NCBI GenBank assembly: GCA_034096865.1
Contig: JAWQFJ010000517.1
Location: forward strand, 192,501-256,500
DNA from: Theodoxus fluviatilis
Lineage: Eukaryota > Mollusca > Gastropoda > Cycloneritida > Neritidae
Length of the DNA: 64,000 nucleotides
Reading direction: 5' to 3'
Each line of letters begins with the position of its first letter. Position 1 is the first letter of the stretch. This document shows positions 36,801 to 47,400 of this stretch, one piece after another. The notes beneath the pieces were generated by a model, which was given only the letters and a program-made list of their open reading frames with translations, did not search any database and was not told the origin of the DNA. The position numbers were made by a program, and so were the translations under genes.

Positions 36801-37965
36801 AACAACAGTTATGGAACACACAGCAACAACAGATACAGAACACACAGCAACAGCAGATATACAGTACCAACAGCAACAACAGATATACAGTACCAACAGC
36901 AACAACAGATATACAGTACCAACAGCAACAACAGATACAGAACACACAGCAACAACAGATATACAGTACAAACAGCAACAACAGATACAGAACACACAGC
37001 AACAACAGATATACAGTACAAACAGCAACAACAGATACAGAACACATAGCAACAACAGATATACAGTACAAACAGCAACAACAGATACAGAACATACAGC
37101 AACAACAGATACAGAACACACAGCAACAACAGATAGACAGTACCAACAGCAACAACATATACAGAACACATAGCAACAACAGATATACAGTAAAAACAGC
37201 AACAACAGATACAGTACACACAGCAACAACAGATATACAGTACCAACAGCAACAACAGATACAGAACATACAGCAACAACAGCTACAGAACACACAGCAA
37301 CAACAGATATACAGTACAAACAGCAACAACAGATACAGTACACACAGTAACAACAGATATACAGTACAAACAGCAACAACAGATACAGAACACACAGCAA
37401 CAACATATACATAACACATAGCAACAACAGATATACAGTACCAACAGTAACAACAGTTATGGAACACCCAGCAACAACTGTTATGGAACACACAGCAACA
37501 ACAGATACAGAACCCACAGCAATAACAGATACAGAACACACAGCAACAACAGATACAGAACACATAGCAACAACAGATACAGTACACACAGCAACAACAG
37601 ATACAGAACACACAGGAACAACACATATACAGCACCACCAGCAACAACAGATATATAGTACCAACAGCAACAACATATATACAGTACCAACAGCAACAAC
37701 AGTTATGGATCACACAGCAACAACAGTTTCGGAACACACAGCAACAACAGATACAGAACATACAGCAACAAGTTTCGGAACACACAGCAACAACAGATAC
37801 AGTACACACAGCAACAACAGATATACAGTGCATACAGCAACAACAGATACAGTGCACACAGCAACAACAGATACAGTGCACACAGCAACAACAGATACAG
37901 TACACAAAGCAACAACAGATACAGGACTCACAGCAACAACAGATACATTACTAACAACAGCAGAA
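33862..37965. repeat. CAACAGCAACAACAGATA-type array, 4.1 kb
   Basis: Units alternate between a 26-bp form (CAGCAACAACAGATATACAG then TACCAA) and a 24-bp form (CAACAACAGATACAGAACAC then ATAG), with TTATGG and CATATA variants. One block of ten 24-bp units lies at about 34020-34260. The lack of stops gives long frames in both directions (for example 36127-37905 minus, reading CCCCVYCISVVAV), none with gene context. It lies just beyond the last recognisable SAMHD1 exon. Confidence 0.95.
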
Positions 37966-38233
37966 AAGGAACTCGAGAGTAGAGAAGATGAAGAAGAAAA
38001 AGAAGAAAATAGAAGGAAGAGGAAGACAATGAAATCAAAGATGAGGAGAACAAGAAATATGATGATAACATGCACTACAAATCACAGGCAACACCAAGCA
38101 CAAAGATGATAGTAAAAATGCATTAAACAAACCACTTGCAAATGAATGTTCGGGGAACAGAAGTGAAGGAAACTGAGGCAACAGGAAGTTGGGATAAAAA
38201 TGACAACAGAGAAGACCATTTCACACATCTTAC

Positions 38234-38368
38234 CGCAAATGGCAGTTGTCTCTTTTCACACCACTGTTTGAAACATTTTGTGGCGGTTGCCACACTCCTT
38301 TCATCCGTTCTCTTGCAATAGACTCTGATCATCTGCTCCGCAAATTTCTCTGGTAGCATGGTGGACAC
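38234..38368 (-). CDS. SAMHD1: SAMHD1 exon: C-terminal LPEKFAEQ region
   Basis: 45 codons, phase 0 at both ends. The acceptor is ATGCTATAG (minus strand, 38377-38369) and the donor is GCG|GTAAGATG at 38233. It encodes [20 protein letters not shown] followed by an [15 protein letters not shown] helix, closely matching the C-terminal lobe of SAMHD1 (human [17 protein letters not shown]). If the donor is skipped, the frame runs on to a stop at 38123 and adds 36 residues unlike the family. The true terminal exon, which in human carries the phosphorylated CDK site, was not found to the left; the CAACAG array occupies the next 4 kb. Confidence 0.93.
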
Positions 38369-39034
38369 CTATAGCATTTGACACATGGATGGTTACAGAG
38401 CATAACTATTCCGATAGTTCATTTACAACATAGGTACAACAGTGTGGGTATGTATGTGTGTGTATGTGTATGTATGTGTGTGTGTGCATGTGTGTGCATG
38501 AGTGTGTGTTTTCATATGCATCTGTGTGCATGCATGTGTATGTATGTATGTGTGTGTATGTATGCGAGTGTATTAGTGTGTGTGTGTGTATGCATCAGTG
38601 TGTGTGTGAATGTGTGTGCATGAGTGTGTGTGTGTGTGCATGAGTCTGTGTGTGTGTGTGTGTAGTGTGCATAAATATACATGTGCTACAGAACGGGCAC
38701 ACATGCACACACACACGTGCATTCACATGTACACATACACACACTGCTATTCACACAGATACACTCGCACAGACATAATCTGCATACTTACACACACAAA
38801 CTCGCAAAAACACATGTGCACATGCTTAGGGGTGGAGGTGAGGGGAATGGGTGGGTGGTGGTGGTGGTGGGTGGCAGGGGAACATTACAAGAGGTTGCAC
38901 TCGATCAATTCAGTTTTAGCCCTTATGTCTTCAGTTAACAATTCAGAAAACAAGGCCGATGTGTCATTCTCAATGTGACAATCACACATCACACTCCAGT
39001 TTGACAGGGTTCATGTCAAGAAATGCACACTGAC
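38369..39034. repeat. SAMHD1 intron with TG/CA-rich tracts
   Basis: A 666-bp intron. TG-rich sequence at about 38447-38670, CA-rich sequence to 38820 and a GGTGG run at 38830-38880. No coding content. Confidence 0.85.
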
Positions 39035-39139
39035 CTGATGCTTCCTGACTTGAAATGCCACTTTGGGGGCATTCTTCTTGTAGAAACGGACGTTGTCAAC
39101 CGGATTCTTTTCCTTCATCCCATAGTCTACACACAGAGC
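39035..39139 (-). CDS. SAMHD1: SAMHD1 exon: DYGMKEKNP segment
   Basis: 35 codons, phase 0 to phase 0. The acceptor is TTTTCTTGCAG (ending at 39140) and the donor is CAG|GTCAGTG at 39034. It reads ALCVDYGMKEKNPVDNVRFY then KKNAPKVAFQVRKHQ. The GMxEKNPxDxVxFY motif is a SAMHD1 signature; the lysine of EKNP corresponds to a residue that contacts the allosteric nucleotide in human SAMHD1 (K523 as I recall). Separated by only a 122-bp intron from the preceding exon. Confidence 0.95.
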
Positions 39140-39261
39140 CTGCAAGAAAAGGTACAGATGTGGTTTTGTAAAGCGACCTAACTCCCATGCCTGGGTCTCA
39201 AACTTCTTTCCAGTTTACCCCCTGATCACTGATATCTGGCTACGAACTGAGTGACACTCAC

Positions 39262-39348
39262 CGTGACCACGATGTCATCAGGTCGAAGTCTGGGAGCCCC
39301 TTCCAACTCCTGCTCTGTCAGACAGTCCACGATTTCCTTTTTGGTGAG
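39262..39348 (-). CDS. SAMHD1: SAMHD1 exon: LTKKEIVDCL segment
   Basis: 29 codons, phase 0. The acceptor is CCTTCAATAG and the donor is ACG|GTGAGTG at 39261. It reads LTKKEIVDCL..RLRPDDIVVT, equivalent to the human stretch between the GETQP and DYGMQEKNP motifs. Less conserved than its neighbours, but junction phases on both sides and the order in the gene support it. Confidence 0.9.
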
Positions 39349-39419
39349 CTATTGAAGGACAAAACACAAATGAAATATCACAAAGCCCTCAACACGTTCT
39401 CCACTAGTGCATATTAATA

Positions 39420-39765
39420 GTAATGAGATACTTTTAAACTTTTATTGTAAAGGCCAGTGGCCCATCACAAGGGGCAGACATAGTATAACAGTATGTTGAC
39501 TTGTACCAACAATTCAAAATATCAACAAGTTCATTTTGCATTCTATGAGCATATGGCAACATTTCGTGTCATTATTATATTTCCGCCATTAAGCAGAAAG
39601 CCAGTGCTCCTATATTTTGCAGATTGTAGACATGGTTTCAAGTACTTCTGTCTAATGTCTTCATACAACGAACAGTCCATGATAAGGTGTCTTTCATTCT
39701 CCACGCTATTCACACAATATGGACAATTCAAACTTCTGTCTCTCTCACACCATCTGTTTACATGT
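39420..39765 (-). mobile_element. 3' end of a non-LTR retrotransposon (LINE)
   Basis: Lies inside the SAMHD1 intron, same strand. The frame from about 39765 to 39543 reads RWCERDRSLNCPYCVNSVEN then ERHLIMDCSLYEDIR and ends at a TAG. C-x2-C...H-x4-C followed by LYEDIRQKYL is the zinc-knuckle C-terminus typical of LINE reverse transcriptase ORFs. An AATAAA occurs about 100 bases after the stop (minus strand, near 39440), fitting a 3' UTR. Upstream it breaks into a (CA)n/(TC)n microsatellite, so it is a 5'-truncated copy. The clade cannot be fixed from so short a piece. Confidence 0.7.
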
Positions 39766-39766
39766 A

Positions 39767-39770
<4 letters not shown>

Positions 39771-39842
<72 letters not shown>
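39771..39842. repeat. (TG)n(AG)n compound microsatellite
   Basis: A (GT)n run passes into (GA)n without a break, at the broken 5' end of the LINE fragment. Confidence 0.97.
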
Positions 39843-39844
<2 letters not shown>

Positions 39845-40597
39845 GGGTGCTTTCACATAAAGAATTAACCGTCATGAACGTTCACTCGTCCATTGTGATG
39901 ATTCATTCATCCTCTCAATCTTTCATTGTCTTCTTGTCCCCACCCTAACGCCCCATCCCCACCCCCTAAAATTAACTAAACCAGACAAGATAACCACACA
40001 TCTAATTAGAAAGACTGTTAGGCCAACCTGAAAAATCTTGTGATTCATCTTAACAGCCATACAGCCAAACGATCCACAAATACCCAAACAACCAAACATC
40101 CGTCACGCTCACGGAGAAGGTAAAACCTTAATTCCCACAGATATGTAAAATCCCTGATTTCTCCTGTCCCTGGGACAGAACCACGGCACTATGCTCGCCA
40201 AGCTCTGCCTATCAAAAGTCAGGGTTGGAACAAGTAAGTATAGGCTTTGGGCTGACCATTCTTTGAACCCAAGTCAGTAGGCGAAGTCTCTAGTGAACTA
40301 AAATGTGGGCTGACGGCACTCGCGCAAGTCACAAGGGCAGAGCACTGTGACGTGGACTGCCAGGCACTGGTGATCTCTATGATGATTAAGATGGAAGAGA
40401 AGGGAAGCCATTCCTGTAGTTACTATCACTTTTTGTTTGCTTCGGAACATTGTGGACGTTAAGCCTACGCTCACACAGTCACACATAATTATAACAACCA
40501 TGTATACTCAGTCGTGCACAGAATGAGTTACTACCTGGGTAGCAATAGGTACAGAACTTAACTGTCAAGACATTTAAAATACCAGATTTCAACAAAC
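39843..40597. other. SAMHD1 intron, plain sequence
   Basis: The remainder of the 1249-bp intron between 40598 and 39348. No further element or exon is recognisable. Confidence 0.7.
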
Positions 40598-40796
40598 CGA
40601 GTCGATGGGAACAACTTCGCCTGGCTGACTCTCTCCGGCAAAGGCGTACAGTTGTCTGGTGTGCAGGCGCTGCAGCAGGTCACGAGATTCAGCCAGCTCT
40701 GGGCTGGTGGACACCTCAATCCTAGTCAGGACTCTGTCGTCCAGCAGCGTGAAGGCGACGGGATCATTGATGCACTCGCTGATTGGTACCTGTCTG
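40598..40796 (-). CDS. SAMHD1: SAMHD1 exon: ISECINDPVAFTLLDD to GESQPG
   Basis: 199 bp. The acceptor is ATATCTTGCAG ending at 40797; the first base completes a glycine codon begun in the exon at 43782-43838 (GG|C). The donor is TCG|GTTTGTTG at 40597, phase 0. It reads RQVPISECINDPVAFTLLDD, LTRIEVSTSPELAESRDLLQ, and LYAFAGESQPGEVV, matching human ISTAIDDMEAYTKLTDN...STDPKL..AREIL...LFKYVGETQPTG. The long minus-strand frame extending rightward to 42727 is the polypurine tract read in phase and is not coding. Confidence 0.95.
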
Positions 40797-40915
40797 CTGC
40801 AAGATATCATGAGATGAGACAAGAAGTGATTCAAGAGAAGAAAAGAATGAGAGGAGGAGAGTTGGAGTGGGGTGGTGGAGTGGGCGGTGGGGGCAAAGAG
40901 ATGAGGCAGGGAGGG

Positions 40916-42690
40916 GGAAAGGAGAAAAGTGGAAACAAGAAGAAAGGAAAAAGGGGAGGAGGGGGAGGGGAGAGAAGGGGGGTGGAGAGGAGGGGAGGGG
41001 AGGAGAGAAAAGAGGAAGGGAGGAGAGAAAAGAGGAGGGGAGGAGAGAAAAGAGGGAAGGAGAGAAGAGGGAAGGAGAGAAAAGAGGAGGGGAAGAGAGA
41101 AAAGAGAGGAGGAGAGAAAGGGGGAAGAGAGAAAAGCGGAGGGGAGGAGAGAAAAGAGAGGAGGAGAGAAAGGGGGAAGAGAGAAAAGAGGAGGGGAGGA
41201 GAGAAAAGAGGAATGAGAGGAGAGAAAAGAGGAGGGAAGGAGAGAAAAGAGGGAAGGAGAGAAAAGAGGAGGGGAGGAGAGAAAAGAGGGAAGGAGAGAA
41301 AAGAGGGAAGGAGAGAAGAGGGGAGGAGAGAAAAGAGGAGGGGAAGAGAGAAAAGAGGAGGGAAGGAGAGAAAAGAGGGAAGGAGAGAAAAGAGGAGGGG
41401 AGGAGAGAAAAGAGAGGAGGAGAGAAAGGGGGAAGAGAGAAAAGAGGAGGGGAGGAGAGAAAAGAGGGAAGGAGAAAAGAGAGGAGGAGAGAAAAGAGGA
41501 GGGGAAGAGAGGAAAGAGAGGAGGAGAGAAAGGGGGAAGAGAGAAAAGCGGAGGGGAGGAGAGAAAAGAGGAGGGGAAGAGAGGAAAGAGAGGAGGAGAG
41601 AAAGGGGGAAGGAGGAGAGAAAAGCGAGAGGGAAGGAGAGGAAAGAGGAGGGGAGGAGAGAAAAAAGGGTAGGAGAGGAAAGCGGAGGGGGAGGATGAGA
41701 AAAGCGGAGGGGAAGAGAGAAAAGAGGAGGGGAGGAGAGGAAAGAGGAGGGGGGAGAGGAAAGAGGAGGGGAGGAGAGGAAAGAGAGGAGGAGAGAAAGG
41801 GGGAAGAGAGAAAAGCGGAGGGGAGGAGAGAAAAGAGGAGGGGAAGAGAGGAAAGAGAGGAGGAGAGAAAGGGGGAAGAGAGAAAAGCGGAGGGGAGGAG
41901 AGGAAAGAGGAGGGGAGGAGAGAAAAAAGGGTAGGAGAGGAAAGCGGAGGGGAGGAGAGAAAAGCGGAGGGGAAGAGAGAAAAGAGGAGGGGAGGAGAGG
42001 AAAGAGGAGGGGGGAGAGGAAAGAGGAGGGGAGGAGAGGAAAGAGCAGGCGAGGAGAGGAAAGAGGAGGGGAGGAGAGGAAAGAGGAGGGGAGGAGAGGA
42101 AAGAGGAGGGGAGGAGAGGAAAGAGGAGGGGGGAGAGGAAAGAGGAGGGGGGAGAGGAAAGAGCAGGGGGGGAAAGAGGAGGGGAGGAGAGGAAAGAGGA
42201 GGGGGGAGAGGAAAGAGGAGGGGGGAGAGGAAAGAGGAGGGGGGAGAGGAAAGAGCAGGGGGGAAAGAGGAGGGGAGGAGAGGAAAGAGGAGGGGGGAGA
42301 GGAAAGAGCAGGGGGGAGAGGAAAGAGCAGGGGGGAGAGGAAAGAGGAGGGGAGGAGAGGAAAGAGCAGGGGAGGAGAGAAAAGAGGGGAGGAAAGGAAA
42401 GAGGAGGGAAGGGAGAAAATAGGAAGGAAGGAGAGAAAAGAGGAGGGGAGGAGAGAAATGAGCAGGGGAGGAGAGGAAAAAGGAGGGGAGGAGAGGGAAG
42501 AGGAGGGGAGGAGAGGAAAGAGGAGGGGGGAGAGGAAAGAGGAAGGGAGGGGAGAAAAGAGAAGGGGAGGGGAGGGGTAGGGAGAGCAGGGGAGGGGAGG
42601 GGAGGAGAGGGGAGGGGAGTGGAGTGAAGGGGAGGGGGAGACAGGGAAGTGAAGGGGAGGGCAGAGGAGGGGAGGGGTGGGTCGGGGGTG
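40916..42690. repeat. 1.75-kb polypurine/polypyrimidine array
   Basis: Almost uninterrupted purines on the plus strand, built of GGGGAGGAGAGAAAAGAGGA-like units of varying length, ending in GGGGAGG repeats. On the SAMHD1 coding (minus) strand it is polypyrimidine, and it lies only about 120 bases upstream of the acceptor of the 40598-40796 exon. Such mirror-symmetric tracts can form triplex DNA; that is known chemistry, not shown here. Confidence 0.96.
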
Positions 42691-42930
42691 GGGGACAGAT
42701 GCTTGTGGGATGCACAAAAATAAACACAACCAGCGTGTAGAGGAAAAGAAAAGCGAATACCGTCTCAATGTTTTATTGTACTCTCTGCTTTGTTTTTTTA
42801 AGTTTAAATAAACTGCCATGCTTTTGCTTTTAAACTTATTTTTGGCGAAATGCGGATAGAGAAATATAAACATTTGAAGACAAGTACTAGTTGTCATCTT
42901 GCCAAATGCTTTTGTCCGTGTGCCTGTCTA
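42691..42930. other. SAMHD1 intron, plain AT-rich segment
   Basis: Short unique stretch between the polypurine array and the (GT)n tract. Confidence 0.6.
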
Positions 42931-43260
<330 letters not shown>

Positions 43261-43405
43261 TGTACGTCTTTGGTTATCTGTCTGTCACACAGTGAAGCTG
43301 TCAGTCAGTCTGCATGTCTGGCTGCATATGTTGAGAAAACCTCAGCAAATTTCATGCTTGAGAATAGAGCCTGACAGCAAGGCGGTCTTTTCTGAGGTTC
43401 ACATA

Positions 43406-43838
43406 CCCATCCTTTCCAGGGAAAATGATGTACTTGTCGGCTTTCAACAAGATGTCAGTCATATAACCGAGATTCACTTACCCATCCTTTCCAGGGAAAA
43501 TGGTGTACTTGTCGGCTTTCAACAAGATGTCAGTCATATAACTGAGATTCACTTACCCATCCTTTCCAGGGAAAATGGTGTACTTGTCGGCTTTCAACAA
43601 GATGTCAGTCATATAATTGAGATTCACTTACCCATCCTTTCCAGGGAAAATGGTGTACTTGTCGGCTTTCAACAAGATGTCAGTCATATAATTGAGATTC
43701 ACTTACCCATCCTTTCCAGGGAAAATGGTGTACTTGTCGGCTTTCAACAAGATGTCAGTCATATACTTGAGATTCACTTACCCATCCTTTCCAGGGAAAG
43801 TGATGTACTTGTCGGCTTTCAACAAGACGTCAGTCAGT
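43406..43838 (-). repeat. Six-copy 75-bp array made from a SAMHD1 exon and its donor
   Basis: Copies begin (plus strand CCCATCCTTTCC) at 43406, 43481, 43556, 43631, 43706 and 43781, an exact 75-bp period. Each holds most of the exon (minus strand GACAAGTACA, TTTCCCTGG, AAGGATGG) followed by a donor: GTAAGTG in the first five in transcription order and GTATGTG in the last. Only the first in transcription order (rightmost) has an acceptor. Copies differ at only a few bases. The plus-strand frame reading GVLVGFQQDVSHI comes from the period being a multiple of three. Confidence 0.93.
43782..43838 (-). CDS. SAMHD1: SAMHD1 exon: LLKADKYITFPGKDG
   Basis: 57 bp. The acceptor is TTTTTATTTCAG (ending at 43839) and the donor is GG|GTAAGTG at 43781. 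It begins with the last base of a split codon (so the missing upstream exon ends in phase 2), reads LTDVLLKADKYITFPGKD, and ends with GG of a glycine codon completed by the next exon. It matches human ITDAFLKADDYIEITGAGG. This is the only one of six tandem copies with an acceptor, hence chosen as the functional one. Confidence 0.92.
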
Positions 43839-44456
43839 CTGAAATAAAAACCAGGGAATGATAAAGCAACGTCACGACTGTATACCAAGCACTAATTTCA
43901 GTCAAATAATGACAGCAGTCAGGAGAATAAATTATTATTGTTACAAACTGAAGTATTGGTCTATTAAAAAAAATATTTAGGCCGTAGTCACCAATGATAA
44001 GCATAGGGTTTGGCAATGATCTTGTCGTTGTTCGTCCTTTGAGTTTGACAGTAAAAATGACTGAAGCTTTAGCATCTGTTGGTGTGGGTGTGTGGGATTG
44101 AGGTTGATGAGATCAATCCACGCTCAGGGTCTCCTGTCGCAGTGTGGACAAGGGATCACAGAGGACTGGTCTGGCAGAGAGATGGTGCTTGCCCTGCTTT
44201 ATATGTTGATAGCTTTTCACTCCACTTCATAGATGCCTTCTTCTTTAAACAAAGCCACTCCATCTCTACTCAGGGAGTTAGTATGGGCTTTTCATTGTCG
44301 CCCACCAGGAGTCAAGCATGATGTTGCAGTGCTTCTGGGTGGATTTGTGCTGGTCATGCCTTGCATGTGAGTTGGATTCAAGAGAGGGAGAACTTTGTAG
44401 TTTTTTCAGCCTTGCTCTCTTGCGTCCCTAAATGTCAGAGTATAAAGGCATGACAT
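43839..44456. other. SAMHD1 intron, unique segment
   Basis: No exon could be defended here, although the missing microexon (about 23 bp) must lie somewhere between 43839 and 50682 if the gene is intact. Confidence 0.6.
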
Positions 44457-47400
44457 AGTCAAGACAGAAATGATCTATGATGCTGCATAGTGGCAAGACA
44501 TGGGCAAGACAGCAATGATCTATGATGCTGTGTAGTGGCAAGACATGGCCAAGACAGCAATGATGTACGATGCTGTATAGTGGCAAGATATAGCGAGTCA
44601 AGACAGCGATGATCTATGATGCTGTGTAGTGGCAAGATATAGTGAATCAAGACAGCAATGATCTATGATGCTGTGTAGTGGCAAGATATATTGAGTCAAT
44701 ACCGCAATGATCTATGATGCTGTGTAGTGGCAAGATATTGTGAGTCAAGACAGCAATGATCTATGATGCTGATAGTGGCAAGATATAGTGAGTCAAGACA
44801 GCAATGATCTAGGATGCTGTGTAGTGGCAAGATATATAAGTGAGTCAAGACAGCAATGATCTATGATGCTGTGTAGTGGCAAGACATGGCCAAGACAGCA
44901 ATGATGTACGATGCTGTATAGTGGCAAGATATAGCGAGTCAAGACAGCGATGATCTATGATGCTGTGTAGTGGCAAGATATAGTGAATCAAGACAGCAAT
45001 GATCTATGATGCTGTGTAGTGGCAAGACATGGCCAAGACAGCAATGATGTACGATGCTGTATAGTGGCAAGATATAGCGAGTCAAGACAGCGATGATCTA
45101 TGATGCTGTGTAGTGGCAAGATATAGTGAATCAAGACAGCAATGATGTATGATGCTGTGTAGTGGCAAGATATATTGAGTCAATACCGCAATGATCTATG
45201 ATGCTGTGTAGTGGCAAGATATTGTGAGTCAAGACAGCAATGATCTATGATGCTGATAGTGGCAAGATATAGTGAGTCAAGACAGCAATGATCTAGGATG
45301 CTGTGTAGTGGCAAGATATATAAGTGAGTCAAGACAGCAATGATCTATGATGCTGTATAGTGGCAAGATATAGTGAGTCAAGACAGCGATGATCTATGAT
45401 GCTGTGTAGTGGCAAGATATAGTGAATCAAGACAGCAATGATGTATGATGCTGTGTAGTGGCAAGATATATTGAGTCAATACCGCAATGATCTATGATGC
45501 TGTGTAGTGGCAAGATATTGTGAGTCAAGACAGCAATGATCTATGATGCTGATAGTGGCAAGATATAGTGAGTCAAGACAGCAATGATCTAGGATGCTGT
45601 GTAGTGGCAAGATATATAAGTGAGTCAAGACAGCAATGATCTATGATGCTGTGTAGTGGCAAGATATAGCGAGTCAAGACAGCGATGATCTATGATGCTG
45701 TGTAGTGGCAAGATATAGTGAATCAAGACAGCAATGATCTATGATGCTGTGTAGTGGCAAGATATATTGAGTCAATACCGCAATGATCTATGATGCTGTG
45801 TAGTGGCAAGATATTGTGAGTCAAGACAGCAATGATCTATGATGCTGATAGTGGCAAGATATAGTGAGTCAAGACAGCAATGATCTAGGATGCTGTGTAG
45901 TGGCAAGATATATAAGTGAGTCAAGACAGCAATGATCTATGATGCTGTGTAGTGGCAAGATATAGTGAGTCAAGACAGCAATGATAATACAGTAGTCGCC
46001 GCTTATTAAAAACACATTGGGACCAAACAAAAGTGTTTTTAATAAGTGGCGTTTTTATTAACCGTTTGCGTGTTGAACATGTCCATCAGTAACGATGTAA
46101 ATCCGGACCGGACCAACTGTATTTAAAAAATGGCTGTTTTTATTAACCGCGTGTTTTATAAGTGGCGACTACTGTATAATTATGTGTAGTGGCAAGATAT
46201 AGCGAGTCAAGACAGCAATGATGTACGATGCTGTATAGTGGCAAGATATAGTGAATCAAGACAGCGATGATCTCTGATGCTGTGTAGTGGCAAGATATAG
46301 TGAGTCAAGACAGCAATGATCTATGATGCTGTGTAGTGGCAAGATATAGTGAGTCAAGACAGCAATGATCTATGATGCTGTCTGTAGTGGCAAGATATAG
46401 TGAGTCAAGACAGCAATGATCTATGATGCTGTCTGTAGTGGCAAGATATAGTGAGTCAAGACAGCAATGATCTATGATGCTGTCTGTAGTGGCAAGATAT
46501 AGTGAGTCAAGACAGCAATGATCTATGATGCTGTCTGTAGTGGCAAGATATATAAGTGAGTCAAGACAGCGATGATCTATGATGCTGATAGTGGCAAGAT
46601 ATAGTGAGTCAAGACAGCAATGATCTATGATGCTGTATAGTGGCAAGATATAGTGAGTCAAGACAGCAATGATCTATGATGCTGTGTAGTGGCAAGATAT
46701 AGTGAGTCAAGACAGCAATGATCTATGATGCTGTGTAGTGGCAAGATATAGTGAGTCAAGACAGCAATGATCTATGATGCTGTGTAGTGGCAAGATATAG
46801 TGAGTCAAGACAGCAATGATCTATGATGCTGTCTGTAGTGGCAAGATATAGCGAGTCAAGACAGCGATGATCTATGATGCTGTATAGTGGCAAGATATAG
46901 TGAGTCAAGACAGCAATGATCTATGATGCTGTGTAGTGGCAAGATATAGTGAGTCAAGACAGCAATGATCTATGATGCTGTGTAGTGGCAAGATATAGTG
47001 AGTCAAGACAGCAATGATCTATGATGCTGTCTGTAGTGGCAAGATATAGCGAGTCAAGACAGCGATGATCTATGATGCTGTATAGTGGCAAGATATAGTG
47101 AGTCAAGACAGCAATGATCTATGATGCTGTGTAGTGGCAAGATATAGTGAGTCAAGACAGCAATGATCTATGATGCTGTCTGTAGTGGCAAGATATAGTG
47201 AGTCAAGACAGCAATGATCTATGATGCTGTCTGTAGTGGCAAGATATAGTGAGTCAAGACAGCGATGATCTATGATGCTGTATAGTGGCAAGATATAGTG
47301 AGTCAAGACAGCGATGATCTATGATGCTGTGTAGTGGCAAGATATAGCGAGTCAAGACAGCAATGAAAATACAATTATGTGTAGTGGCAAAATATAGTGA

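Noticed and set aside
33839..37905. Very long cysteine-rich open frames (up to 592 codons) on the minus strand
   Set aside because: They are the CAACAG/GATATACAG array read on the other strand. Open frames exist in several phases at once, without splice sites or domain structure.
40831..42897. Proline/serine/phenylalanine-rich frames of about 700 codons
   Set aside because: Translation of the polypurine/polypyrimidine array. Only the last part, 40796-40598, is a real SAMHD1 exon, preceded by its own acceptor.
43406..43781. Five additional SAMHD1 exon copies as mutually exclusive alternative exons
   Set aside because: Copies 2-6 in transcription order lack a pyrimidine tract and a usable acceptor AG, and between copies the frame meets TAA, so they cannot serve as independent exons.
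44290..44330. Minus-strand GTGGGCGACAATGAAAAGCC as the missing SAMHD1 microexon (VGDN..)
   Set aside because: The base pair before it is not AG, no donor follows at the required length, and the reading departs from VGNIID after two residues.
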